Positions 11,583-23,654 of a stretch of DNA of 64,000 nt are shown one piece after another. Position 1 is the first letter of the stretch; every line of letters starts with the position of its first letter. The DNA is from Neoarius graeffei (taxonomy: Eukaryota; Chordata; Actinopteri; Siluriformes; Ariidae), in NCBI RefSeq assembly GCF_027579695.1, contig NC_083587.1, forward strand, positions 39,509,732 through 39,573,731, given 5' to 3'. Made by a program: the position numbers and the translations under genes. The notes beneath the pieces were generated by a model that made no database searches, had not been told where the DNA came from, and saw only the letters and a list, made by a program, of their open reading frames with translations.

Positions 11583-14500
11583 ATGAACACAGTATTGTGG
11601 GTTTTCCTGCTATGTATGCAGGGCTACTTGCTAACACATGCTTTAGACTGTGCAGACGGGGGCACGGATTGTGACAGTGGCCAGGTCGAAAGGGCAAAGG
11701 TAAGGGCTTTTTATACATTGAGATTGCACACTCGTCTACACCTTAACTGTGGATGTTATAAATATTCATAACATGGTTCCTTGTCATTCTGTATTCTATA
11801 ATCTTTATTACTAGACTAGTATAACTCCAAAATATGGTAAAAACAACGTATATTCTGATTCTTATCGCATGTAGGTCGCAGTAAGTAGAAAATAGAGTTA
11901 AAATAAAAAGCTACCGCTACAGTGGGATGAAGGTTTAAAATTCTTACAGTTCATATAACCAGTGGGAAAACAGTAAACCGAATATTTTAGCTGTGAAAAG
12001 GTGTACTTGGAAATGTACACCTAGAACAATTTATCTAAATAGAAATACCTTACAAATGCAGTTGAACCATGAAATGGTCCGATATGGTAAGCAGTTATGC
12101 ATACCATAAAGTAATAATAATAATAATAATAATTCTTAGGAATCTCATATGATGCAGCTTTGGCATTTAATATTTGTAGAATATTCCCACATATTGAGGA
12201 TAGAATATCACAGACATGGAATGCAAATATAAAATTCATCAAAATGTTCCGTGTACTGTCGGTTTCTACAAGGAGACATCAAAACCTATAAAAGAGAATG
12301 TTTGAAATGCACTGGCAGTATTGCTTTTTTCATGTGAAAGCCAATAAAGTTTAAACTGACCACAACTATTTCTTTCCGGCAAAAGTGCATCACAGTGGTC
12401 AAGGCGGGGCTTGTGGTCAGAACAGAGCAGAACATAAAAAAGCTTGAGGTATCAGGAAAACATTTAAAGATTAAAAGTAGTAGTGATGACAAAGATGGAG
12501 CTGAGGGGGTCTCTCATGTCTCTGTCCTGTGGTGTCGGAGGCTCTAGCAGCCTAGGTGACCAAAAAACCATGAATAGAACAGAATGGTGCCAAGTTTCCT
12601 TGGCTTTTCCATGAGTCAGTGGTCTGTTAAAGTTTCCACTCAGCATAATGTCATGGTCCACCCACCATGTCTGTTTTTTTTTTTTTTTTAGAACTTTGAG
12701 ACAGGGTAAGATACAGTAGAACCCTTAAATGAAAAAACAAAACAAAAAAACCCTCTGATATCTGAACATACTTTGTTCGGGTAAATGTTGTATCTATTGT
12801 TTGATACTGTATCTGTTAGAAGGCCTGGCATATATTTGTACGATAATCACTAAAGTGCAACATTTCTTGGTGTTTAATCTGATCAAGATGGATTTATTAC
12901 GTTTCATTTAATAGCTGCTTCTATCCAGCTTTATTCTAACTAAAGACTATGTGGCTCTCAAGATGGGGATATAATAGTGTGTGTGTTTTAAAATCTTTGT
13001 TCACGTCAGTTTAATGATGGTAATAAAACATCATGATGGTATTAAATTTACTGGGGATGGGGGGGGTGTAGGAGAAGGGTATTCAGAAGAAAGACACTTG
13101 AAGAATGTTAAATTTAAAAAAAAAATGTCTATTTGATTTAGATATGCTATTTAAACAGAGTTTTAACGAATTTCTTACAACCATAATAATAGATTCAATA
13201 CACTGAGTAACCGACCTTGACGCCAACATGACTTTTAGCACATTTAGATCTACACCTAATGATTTATGGTACATTTAACAAAACTAACTCTACCGTTATT
13301 TGATTTGAGTGGATGATTACAGTATATAATAACTACTTTGCCATAATTACTCCAAATCAAGATAAAACTTTTGGTATATTAACCATGCGCTTTGGTCAAA
13401 CTGTGTGACGATGATGAGATATAATTCTACCTTTCTAACTAAAGAGTTTACATTACTTGCGTGTTTTTAATGAGCAAAAGCTAAAAGTAACCAAGAGATC
13501 AAAATAACCTGTATCTATTTCAGTCAAGGTTTTTGAAGCACCCAAACTCCAACCATGAGAGAGGAGCTCGCCAGAGCCAAGCCAACCTACCAGGAGCCTT
13601 TACAGCCAAGGGTTTCCCCAACACTCTAATTCAGGTGTGTGTTTATATTTGGGTGTGCACCTGAAATAAAAAAGATGGCCCTTTATTATATTGTGTTTTA
13701 TTGTTCCAGGCTGACAGATCAAGGCGTCATCTGAACAGCAATAAGAAGAGACCAGTGCCTCCGAGGTCACGAGTGGGCAGTTACTCGCTGCTCAGTCACA
13801 ACCCTATGAGTCCTCTGCCAGTATGTATCCATGGCAATGACCCCAGTTATGATCCTTCTACCCTAACCATTAATTAATCACTAGATACCATATTCTCATC
13901 AAGAGAGCTGTGACGAAACTTAAATGTAATGCAATTGGATCCAATTGCAGGTGTTTTCCCCCTCAAATCTACCTAGTCAGAGGCACCAGAAAATCCAAAC
14001 ACTGGCCTTTCATCGTAACATGAGCAGAAATCCCAAACACAGTGACAGAAAATATGAGATGCATCCGAAAATGTTCAGTTTAAGGGCTCTGGCTGAAACT
14101 TGGTGATAACATAAGCATGAGATCAAGCTTTATATAACAAGATAATCACAACTGGAAGTGGAAAACGTGTGCACAAGAAATAATTCGCATTCGGCTGAGG
14201 GTGCCCTCTGTTGGTTCGGATGGTGTTTCTCAGATCTGGATTTATCATTGTCCTCCAGAGATAGAGCTGATGTGTTATGTGGGAGCATAAATGTCTTCCT
14301 GGAAACAGGAAATAAGCATCTTTTGCTATGGCAAACAAATGAGGTTGTGCAGCATAATTTTATTTTATTTTTTTATTTCAGTTTAATGAGTTTAATTAAA
14401 AAAAAAAAACACCAAGCATATCATTTACAGCATGACAAATATAAAAGTTTCGACTTGGCAAATGTAATTTTGGATATTTCTGTTACAGGTAGTGAGAGCT

Positions 14501-15109
14501 CGAAGGCATGCTGGAGCTGCTGCTGCTGATCCGGCCATGCCTTCTAGAATGGTAGAAGCAACACTGTATACATCACACACACAAATACAGGGTGTTTAAA
14601 AAAAATTTGATATCATTTCACAATCTAATAACTTTGCCAATTCTCGTTTAATTAACCTTAAATTAACAGCATGTGTGGAAACAGGTCAAAAATTTTATGT
14701 TTAATGTTTTTTGTTTTTATCTTTTTAGGTATAGAAATGCCATTCACTGGAAACGAAAAGGTGTTTTGTGTGTTAGAGTGCCGTGTCTCAGGCGACGCGT
14801 ACAGTATATTGAAAATTTGTGAAATGGTTCATGGAATCCACATACCTTTGATATTTCAAATTTTGAGGAATAAATCTTATACTGTTCAACATTAAGCCTG
14901 TTCAGTTTCATTTGCCTAGACTATGTAGTTTCTGGGATATTTACATCTCAAATAATGTCAAATTTTTTTGAAAACACCCTGTATATTCTATTATAGTCCA
15001 CAATACTTAAGAGACCAATCGTGAACTTAAATGGTGGTGTAAAAGAGTCTGTTTAATTCTAGACCTCGACATATGGGCACAAACATAACTCTTGCAAAAA
15101 CCTAACTCT

Positions 15110-15151
<42 letters not shown>

Positions 15152-15334
15152 ACAACAGCATGTGCTTGAATAACTTGGTTTTAACAGGAAGCTCAGAGTT
15201 GCACGTACACACACACAGTGGAGAAACAGAAATGACTACACAAGTGAACTTGAATATTCCTGTTTTAGACAGCGAAGCAGAGGCCCAGGAGAAGTACGAC
15301 CAAGAAGAACACAAAAGCCGCAGTCGACTCATGA
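11583..15334 (+). CDS. Predicted small secreted basic protein, five coding exons, identity unknown
   Basis: Five exons join in frame to 155 codons: 11583-11699, 13524-13634, 13710-13820, 14489-14551 and 15269-15334 (TGA). Every intron has GT and AG ends and every junction is phase 0. Residues 1-20 form a classic signal peptide (MNTVLWVFLLCMQGYLLTHA). Only two cysteines follow, close together in LDCADGGTDC. The rest is hydrophilic and rich in Arg, Lys, Ser and Asn, with possible proprotein-convertase sites RSRR and RARR bracketing a segment that contains RVGSYSLLSHNPMSPLP. The last exon reads TAKQRPRRSTTKKN and onward. A TATA box stands upstream of the ATG. Signal peptide plus dibasic sites suggest a secreted peptide precursor or a basic matrix protein; that is inference. 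I do not recognise the family. The first three exons look solid; exons 4 and 5 rest on splice signals and frame only. Confidence 0.6.
12115..12134. repeat. (TAA)n microsatellite
   Basis: Short AATAAT repeat in intron 1 of the secreted-protein gene. The rest of intron 1 (11700-13523) shows no coding or repeat signal I can name. Confidence 0.8.
14588..14981 (+). mobile_element. Mariner/IS630-type MITE in the last intron of the secreted-protein gene
   Basis: The ends are CAGGGTGTTTaAAAAAAATT and AATTTTTTTGAAAACACCCTG, flanked by TA on both sides (14586-14587, 14982-14983). It contains the short frame MPFTGNEKVFCVLEC, like the start of a mariner-family transposase. Confidence 0.85.
15111..15150. 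repeat. (GA)n microsatellite
   Basis: About 20 GA units roughly 115 bp before the acceptor of exon 5. Confidence 0.95.
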
Positions 15335-16986
15335 GACAGAACATTTATCGGGATAAAGTCAAAACAATGCAAGGACAAATACAGAGATGCATATGGTTTG
15401 TTCATCTATATTTAGTCCATCTGAGTGTTCATTTATGTGCTGTCATTTAAGGTGTTTCCTGAAGGGTTTTTTTTTTTTTTTAATGTTTCAAGGTAATTAA
15501 AAACAGTGGAGATATTATTTAAAACTTGTTTTTTGCTTATTATTACAGGGACTCCTGTCATTGTCCCCAATCTGGCGTTCATAAAGTTTAGTGTAGGCGA
15601 ATTTTTAAGGTTTTGTCCAGGGCTAAAGTCTGATTTGGACTACTTAACTATAATCTTGAATGTATTATTTGTGTAAATTGTTTGGAAAATGCCAGCAATC
15701 AACTGATAAAGTGATAAAATACAAGAAAACACAAACATTTGAACAGAAAAAAGAAAGCATTTATAAGACACTGGAAGAGATCAAGTACTCATTTACTCTT
15801 TTACAGTGCATAAGCTTTGTTTTGCTGTTGTTGTTGTTTTGTTTTCAGAATCTGGCTGCATGATATACGAATTATATTTCCTGTACAACATGTTCCATTT
15901 GTAGATCAAGCAATCGGAATAAGTGCTGCTCAAACCTCTACAATGCCAGGCTGTGGCAATCAAATACCCAGCTTCAAATATTTATAGTCTTGTATTTTAA
16001 AGAAAGTTTTTCTTTACTCAATTATATAAAAGTTTATGTATTAAAAAAAAAAAAGATTCTTTGTTTTTCTAATATAGTAAATTATGCAGGTCTATATAGA
16101 GCACTTTTCAAGAATATTTTCTGATCTGGTGTCAGTTTGTGATTAAGGTCACTGCTGATGAAGCATTCATTATATCAAACTTTAAACAGTAAGAGATGAG
16201 AATATCTTGTATTAAAGTTGTCAATCATTTGTTGTTTAGTTGTGTTATTTTTATATTTGTGTTATTTTATAGTTGCGTTAAATTTGTAATCCAAAGAGAC
16301 ACACGAGAGAGACGAGCCAGAGAGAGAGAGACGAGTGAGAACAAAAATAGCCTGAATATACATTTCCATTCATATTTTCTATGAAAATGAAGTTTATTTT
16401 TTATTTTAATAATTTAGTATTATTTCGACTGAACTCAAGAGAAAGGAAGTGGGGGAGGGGGGATGTTTTTTGCCAAATCACACATCATAAATAAGGAAAG
16501 AGCTACTCGGACTTGAAATGGTTCTTCAGCTACACATGGCATCATTTACCTCTTAATCCAAATGACCTCAGTAAAATTTAGGCACAAAAATGCACTGTCC
16601 CATGGTCTCTCTCTCTCCCTCTCACACACACACAGTAAATAAAACTTGCAGTTTTGTGGAAAAAAGACCAAATATCCCCACAAGGTAAAAAATGTTAGAT
16701 ATAGTTATTCTTAATGGAGCATGCTCACCAAGACTAAAAAAAAAGGAAGAAAAAAGAAACATAAGTACACAAACAAAACAAAACCTGAAACCAGTCCGTT
16801 CACATATTTACTCCAGTTAAAAAATCTTTTTGCCAAGATAATCTAATACTCTGAATTTTATATCTAATTCTAGATTAATTGATTTTTGTGAATCAGTCAA
16901 CTGATGAGTATTACAGTATGCTGCTGTATTTGAACAACACTATACCTGTACCTTTTACTAAGCCTTATTATTATCATCATCATCAT
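15335..16986. other. 3' flank of the secreted-protein gene
   Basis: Presumed 3' UTR and intergenic DNA. No further gene or named repeat was seen. A polyadenylation site was not assigned. Confidence 0.3.
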
Positions 16987-17310
16987 GTGGGTGGTACAGT
17001 GGTGTAGTGGTTAGCACCGTTGCCTCACAGCAAGAAGGTCCTGGGTTCGAGCCCAGCGGCCAACAAGGGCCTTTCTGTGTGGAGTTTGCATGTTCTCCCC
17101 ATGAGTTTCCCCCAAAGGCATGCAGGTTAGGCTAATTGGTGGCTCTAAATTGACCATAGATGTGAGTGTGAATGGGTTTCTATGTGTCAGCCCTGCGATG
17201 ACCTGGTGACTTGTCCAGGGTGTACCCCGCCTCTTGCCCATAGTCAGCTAGGATAGGCTCCAGCTCGCCTGCGACCCTGCTCAGGATAAGCGGCTGCAGA
17301 TAATGGATGA
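16987..17310 (+). repeat. tRNA-headed SINE, ATGG-tail subtype
   Basis: Head GGTGGTACAGTGGTGTAGTG through ATAATGGATG, with small internal deletions. Confidence 0.85.
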
Positions 17311-17483
17311 TTATAATTATTATTAAATAAAAGCTGCAATTCTGAACAAGAGCAGTTTTTCTCATGGGGATCTGTGTGATGTCCCACAAAGTAAAAACTG
17401 ACACACATTCCTACCACTATGAGAACGATACTCTCATTTTTTTGGGTAATGCCACAAAAACAGAGGTGTGTTACTTCTGCCTA

Positions 17484-18114
17484 CACTGTAAAAAATGTCC
17501 GTAGAATTAACAGTGAATTTATGTAAAATCATGACATAAAAAACTGTAAATACAAAAACAATGAAGCAGTGTGTAATTTACATCAATATACTGTAAAACT
17601 CCTCACCAAATACCACTGTTAATTTAACAGTAAGAATATGTTGAATTGATCATTTTTTTTGTAGAATTTACAAATTGTTGTAGTTTAAACACAGACAAAC
17701 TGTAATACTAAAACAGAATGTGATAGTAAAAATTACATCATTGTCCTGTTAAAAAAATGTCAGTAGAGGCTCTCCGGCACATTTCGTAAAACTCTAAATC
17801 AAATAAAATATCTGTCTAGTAGATCATTGCTTGTAACCATCATTTTACATTGAATCCCGGTGAAATGTTCATGCAATCATTGTTTATTGTACAATGAATA
17901 TCCGTAAAATTAAGTTATGTATTGATTATTGTACATTGAATACCTTTAAAAATTACATTTAGCTATCATTAATTGTACATGGAATCCCAGTGAAATGTAC
18001 AAGTTATTCTGTAATGTTGTTTACATTTCACTGTATTTTTAACAGGATTATTCTGGCAACCACAGCTGCCAGTATTTTTCCGTAAAAACAACGGATTTTT
18101 TTTTTTTTACAGTG
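17484..18114. mobile_element. 631-bp MITE with CACTGTAAAAAA ends and TA duplication
   Basis: CACTGTAAAAAATGTCCGTA faces ACGG...TTTTTTTTACAGTG, with TA on both sides (17482-17483, 18115-18116). The internal sequence is AT-rich with repeated TGTAAAAT phrases and no coding frame. Confidence 0.85.
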
Positions 18115-18839
18115 TACGGTGAAATGATGTGTATTCCCTGTATTTTACATTATTGTGCCTCTGCTGTCTAAACAAAGCAATTACAGCTCGGAAAACCTAA
18201 GAGATTACGCAGCCCAATAATAAATGTGATTCACTTTTTCATTTAATATCAATTTGAATCGTCATAAATTTGTATCGAGATTTATCACTGAATGATATCT
18301 CGTTACATGCCTATTCAGCAATCTTTCTCCAGAATCAATGACTCTCCCTTTCAAGAGAGCCTTATATTCAAAAACAATTCAGCCAGTCACTCTTATTTTA
18401 TTCACACAGTTTTTATGAGACATCAGTGATCTGAAAAGAATCGGTGACATTTATTTCTATAAGTACATCACATTTACACAGTTATAAAATCTACAAGAAT
18501 TTCCACCAACTCTGCTATAACAGAATAATCAGTGAGAGATTGCATACCAATGAAGGTTTAGTATAACAAGATTTAATATTGCCATACTGTATTAATATTG
18601 TAATATTGAAATATTGGCTTTTCATTAAGCTCATCTAGTATTTGTAAATGTGAATTTACAAATGTTGCATTGGTTTGAATTTATTTTCATATTATGTAGA
18701 ATATTGTCAAGGTGATTTTCATTTAAAGATTGATTTGACATTAAATACTTAAATGTTGCTTAATGATTTGCTATTTTTTTTGTTGCTATGCTGTATTGAA
18801 AGGTCAAAGGATTTGAAAAATGCATGTCATTAAAACAAC
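18115..18839. other. Unassigned AT-rich sequence
   Basis: No gene or named repeat recognised. Confidence 0.3.
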
Positions 18840-19923
18840 AAGAGTGCTCTGAGAGCACAATATACCCCGCTGGCAACTATTGCACAAGTCTGGTAAAATG
18901 CGACTGAATTGAACGAAATTGCAATATGCGTATTACCGACATATAACAAAGAATCCTGTCCAGTTTTGTGAAATTCCTCCAAAAATTGTGAGAGGAGTTG
19001 ATTTCAGAAGGTGAGGACTCTTCCTGGGACGGACGGACGGACATCGCCATGACATAATCCCCCTTCGGGCCTTTCGGCCAGCGGGGGATAAAAATTGTGA
19101 GGGAAGTTGATTTCAGAAAGAAAGCACACCTTGATTAAATTGCCAAAGTACAAGTTTGTTAATAATCAAGGGCATAACTCTGGTAAAATTTGCCCAAATT
19201 AAACGAAATTTCAATATGCGTATAAATGTCATATAACAAAGCCTTTTGCCAAGTTTGGTGAAATTCCTCCACAAATTGTGAGAGGAGTTGATTTCAGAAG
19301 AACGTACACCCTCATGAAATTGTCAAAGTACAAGTTATTTAATCAAGGGTCAAAACTCTGGTCAAATTTTCACAAACGAAATTAAATTGCAATATGCGTA
19401 TTACCGTCATATAACAAGGACTTTTGCCAAGCTTTGAGAAATTCGTCCAAAAATTGTGAGAGGAGTTGATGTCAGAAGGCAAGCACACCTTCATGAAATT
19501 GTGAAAGTACAAGGTTGTTAATCGAGGGCCACAACTCTGGTAAAGTGCGACCGGATTGAACAAAATGCGTATTACCGATAATAACAATTCCTTTTGCCAA
19601 GCTTCATGAAATTCCTTCAACAGTTGTGAGAGGCGTTGATTTCAGAAGGAAAAACTCATGAAATTGTCAAATTATAATTTTGTTAATCAAGGACTGTAAC
19701 TCTGGTAAAATGTGACCGAATTTAACGAAATTACAATATGCGTATGACCGACATATAACAAAGAATCCTGCCAAGTTTCGTGAAATTCCTCCAAACTCTG
19801 TGAGAGGAGTTAATTTCAGAAGGTGAGCGCCCTTCCTGGGATGGACAGACAGACAGACAGACGGACGGAAATCGCCACGACATAATCCCCCCTTCGGACC
19901 TTTCGGCCAGCGGGGGATAAAAA
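18840..19923. repeat. Tandem array, about 175-bp unit, six copies
   Basis: The phrase GTGAAATTCCTCCAAAAATT with GTGAGAGGAGTTGATTTCAG recurs at about 18970, 19260, 19438, 19609 and 19784, plus a partial unit near 19097. The terminal module with (GGAC)n and GGCCTTTCGGCCAGCGGGGG appears twice (19020-19090 and 19850-19923). Reading frames here are repeat artefacts. Confidence 0.85.
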
Positions 19924-20248
19924 TGGGAGATACCAAATACTAAGAAATGCTGAAATTCGTGTAAATATTTCAAAGATTCTACTTTTCACTCGAGTTGTTG
20001 TCAATAATATAATTTGCAATGAAAATTGTTTTATTAAATTCTTCTGCAGACTAGAACCATTATCACTAGTTTTCTCAGAATTTTTGACCCCACTTTATCT
20101 AAATCATCATGATAATGCTTTTTTCCAATAAAAATAAAATCAGTTATAGTAGTAAAGAATTATAAAGTTTGTGCTGAGTAATATAATTTGACTAAAATGA
20201 ATCAAGTTTTCATAACTGATTAAAAAAACATTTTCAGTCGTGGTTAGT
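19924..20248. other. 3' UTR and flank of acad11
   Basis: Sequence downstream of the acad11 stop on its strand. No other feature seen. Confidence 0.4.
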
Positions 20249-20363
20249 TTAGAGTTTAGCAGCTGTTTGTCTGAACTGGTCCCGGAGCTCCATGAGGGCA
20301 ATCGAAGACAGATGAACCTCGTCAGGACCATCAGCTAGACGCAGAGTTCGTGCATATGTATAC
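20249..20363 (-). CDS. acad11: acad11 terminal coding exon with stop
   Basis: The acceptor is TGTAG at 20364-20368. The frame reads [20 protein letters not shown], continues through [10 protein letters not shown] and ends KL-TAA. The [10 protein letters not shown] block is the conserved C-terminal motif of ACAD11. It begins with one base of a split codon, whereas the 28.2-kb exon ends on a codon boundary, so at least one exon is missing between them. Confidence 0.92.
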
Positions 20364-23300
20364 CTACACACAAATACATACCCTTAGTGTACAATTTACA
20401 CATTCGAATTATAGATGACAACACACCATTTACCTTGTGCATTATAATATGGAGAATGTTGAAAAATAACTGCATCAAATAAACATGCAGCACGGGTCTC
20501 ATTTATTCAGCTGGACAGGAAGGGATTAATTTGTAATTCATTTCATGGGATTGTTTTCACAAGAAATATGGTATTCATGAAAATCCCATAACTGCAGAAA
20601 AACGTTCATATTCTACTCATGCTCCTGTGTGTATATTTATGCATAATAACACTAACTAATGCAAACCTTGATTGATCAGCTTCATATCATTTGCATGAAT
20701 ATATTACATACAGTCATAAATATTACATGCAGTAATATTTCATTTAAATTGGTTCTATTTGGGGTGCTCCGGTTTCCCCCACAGTCCAAAGACATGCAGG
20801 TTAGGTTAACTGGTGACTCTAAATTGACCGTAGGTGTGAATGTGAGTGTGAATGGTTGTCTGTGTCTATGTGTCAGCCCTGTGATGACCTGGCGACTTGT
20901 CCAGGGTGTACCCCGCCTTTCGCCCGTAGTCAGCTGGGATAGGCTCCAGCTTGCCTGCGACCCTGTAGAACAGGATAAAGCGGCTAGAGATAATGAGATG
21001 AGATGGTTCTATTTGCCACAACATCCACTTTTAATGTTGCGCAACACTTCCAGAACGTTGGCCAAGACACTTTTAACAACTTTGAAATCGCAGTTTCTCG
21101 GTATGCTATGCTCAGTTTCCATAATCACCGAAGTACAGGATAGATTTTTTTTCTCCATTTGTCATCACCTCAGTTACTTCACACCTAATTCAACTTTTCA
21201 GGAATTTGTTTCTTAATTCTGACTTTCTCAGGAGCTGTTAGACTGCTAAATATGTTTGTTGGCATAGAAATGAGTCACATTTTATGGGCGTCACTTCATG
21301 TAAATGACGTGCATCAGGAACATGCTTTGCACTTTACTGGTAATCAACATACACACACAAGTATGAAGAAAATCATCCGTCCATTATCCATAACCGCTTA
21401 TCCTGTGCAGAGTCACGGGCAAGCTGGAGCCTATCCCAGCTTGCCCGCAACCCTGCACAGGATAAGCGGTTATGGATAATGGATGGATGATTTTCTTCGT
21501 TGGCTATCCTATGACTGTTTTTCAAAAAACAATAATTTCTCAGGTTCAACATTGGTATGTTTTCTTTCTACTATTTTTAATGAAATATAGGGTTTCCATC
21601 CATCCATTATCTGTAGCCGCTTATCCTGTGGAGGGTCACGGGCAAGCTGGAGCCTATCCCAGCTGACTATGGGTGAGAGGCAGGGTACACCCTGGACAAG
21701 TCGCCAGGTCATCGCAGGGCTGACACATAGAGACAAACAACCATTCACACTCAATTTAGAGCCACCAGTTAGCCTAACCTCCATGTCTTTGGACTGTGGG
21801 GGAAACTGGAGCACCTGGAAGGGAGAACATGCAAACTCCACACAGAAAGGCCCCCATTGGCCGCGAACCCAGAACCTTCTTGCTGTGAGGCGACAATGCT
21901 AACCACTACACCACCGTGCCGCCCTGAAGAAAAACTGCATTTCTGAAACTTTTATAAAACTGCTGGAAATATTTAGTTCGGTTTGGCTTACACAAACATT
22001 TACACACAACTTTACTAAAACCTTGATAAAAGAGGCCCAATTGTTGAAATTTTCCACTCAATCAATCTACAAACCTAACTTTTCCCCAACAAAATTATTT
22101 CATAGGGACTTATTTTGAAATAAAACTTAACATCAGTAGCAAAATTATGGACATCATGTTACGCTATGGGGGGCCTTTAGCTGTGATCTGGCTTCGTTTT
22201 CCTCCACCTGGCCCAAGGAAAGTGTCACTGCAAATGAATGCAATGTTTTTTTCTGATGGACTTTAACCTACACTATGATCCTATAATGAAACATTCTGAT
22301 GGGAGGGGGCGTCGTGGCTCAGGTGGATAAGGCGCCATACCATAAATCCGGGGACCCGGGTTCGATTCCGGCCCGAGGTCATTTCCCGATCCCTCCCCGT
22401 CTCTCCCTCCCACTCATTTCCTGTCTCTACACTGTCCTATCCAATAAAAAGGTGCAAAAAGCCCAAAAAAATATCTTTAAAAAAAAAAACCATTCTGATG
22501 GGAGTGGTCTCTTCCAGGATGACCATATCTCCATTCACAGGGTATGAGGGCTTGGATACAAGTACATGCTTGTTACTTTGATTAACAAGAAGTCAGAGAG
22601 CAAATGAGGAACACAGACAAAATGGCAAGTTCACATTTTTACAGTATTAGGTGTACAGTTATTAGCTCGATCAATCACTTTTGAGAGCAGCAAAAAAGTA
22701 ATGTGGGAATGTTCAACTGTGGCAAAATTTGGAAGAGGCACTGATATTGCTGACTCTCATGTAAATCAAGTCAAGTTATTTGTATAGCTTAGACATTGTC
22801 GTAAAGCAGCTTCACAAAAAAATAAAAAGAGTTTAAAGATATGAACTAATAAATTTATCCCTCATAAATGTATTTATCCCATGTAAATAAATGTGTTACT
22901 TTAACAAGTTTATTTTGGATGTATAATAGATTTGTATGGAATACAGTGCAGTTTATTCTTCACTTCCTTGCGTGAAAAACAAATATATGAGTGTGCACAT
23001 TTATAGTGCAACAACTTGATTTCATTAAACAATATGGCCAAAAGTATGTGGGCATCTGACCATCACACCCACATGCCCTTGTTGATTGAATATCCAATTC
23101 CAAAACCATGGGCATTAATATGGAGGACAAACCCCCCCCCCATAGGTGGTGGAATGAACTTCCCCAAGATGTACAAAAAAGTTGGGATGTTGTATAAAAT
23201 GTATATAAAAATTAAGAATGTACTGATTTGCAAATCATGGAAACCCTATCGGGTCGCATGGTGGTGTAGTGGTTAGCACTATCGCCTCACAGCAAGAAGG

Positions 23301-23622
23301 TTCTGGGTTTGAGCCCAGTGGTTAAGGGGGGGGGGGGGGGGGGGGGGGGGGGGGGCTTTCTGTGTGGAGTTTGCATGTTCTCCCCATGTCCGCGTGGGTT
23401 TCCTCCGGTTTCCCCCACAGTCCGAAGGCATACAGGTTAGGCTAACTGGTGGCTATGAATTGACCATAGGTGTGAATGTGAGTGATTGCTTGTTTCTGTG
23501 TGTCGGCCCTGTGATGACCTGGTGACTTGTCCAGGGTGTACCCCGCCTTTCGCCTGTAGTCAGCTGGGATAGGCTCCAGCTTGCCCGCGACCCTGTAGAA
23601 CAGGATAAAGTGGCTAGAGATA

Positions 23623-23654
<32 letters not shown>

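Noticed and set aside
15160-15450. 96-residue frame (DSEAEAQEKYDQEEHKSRSR) as the coding frame of exon 5
   Set aside because: After the acceptor at 15268 the upstream exons require phase 0, which reads TAKQRPRRSTTKK to a stop; the alternative frame would need a phase shift. Kept in mind as a possible alternative product.
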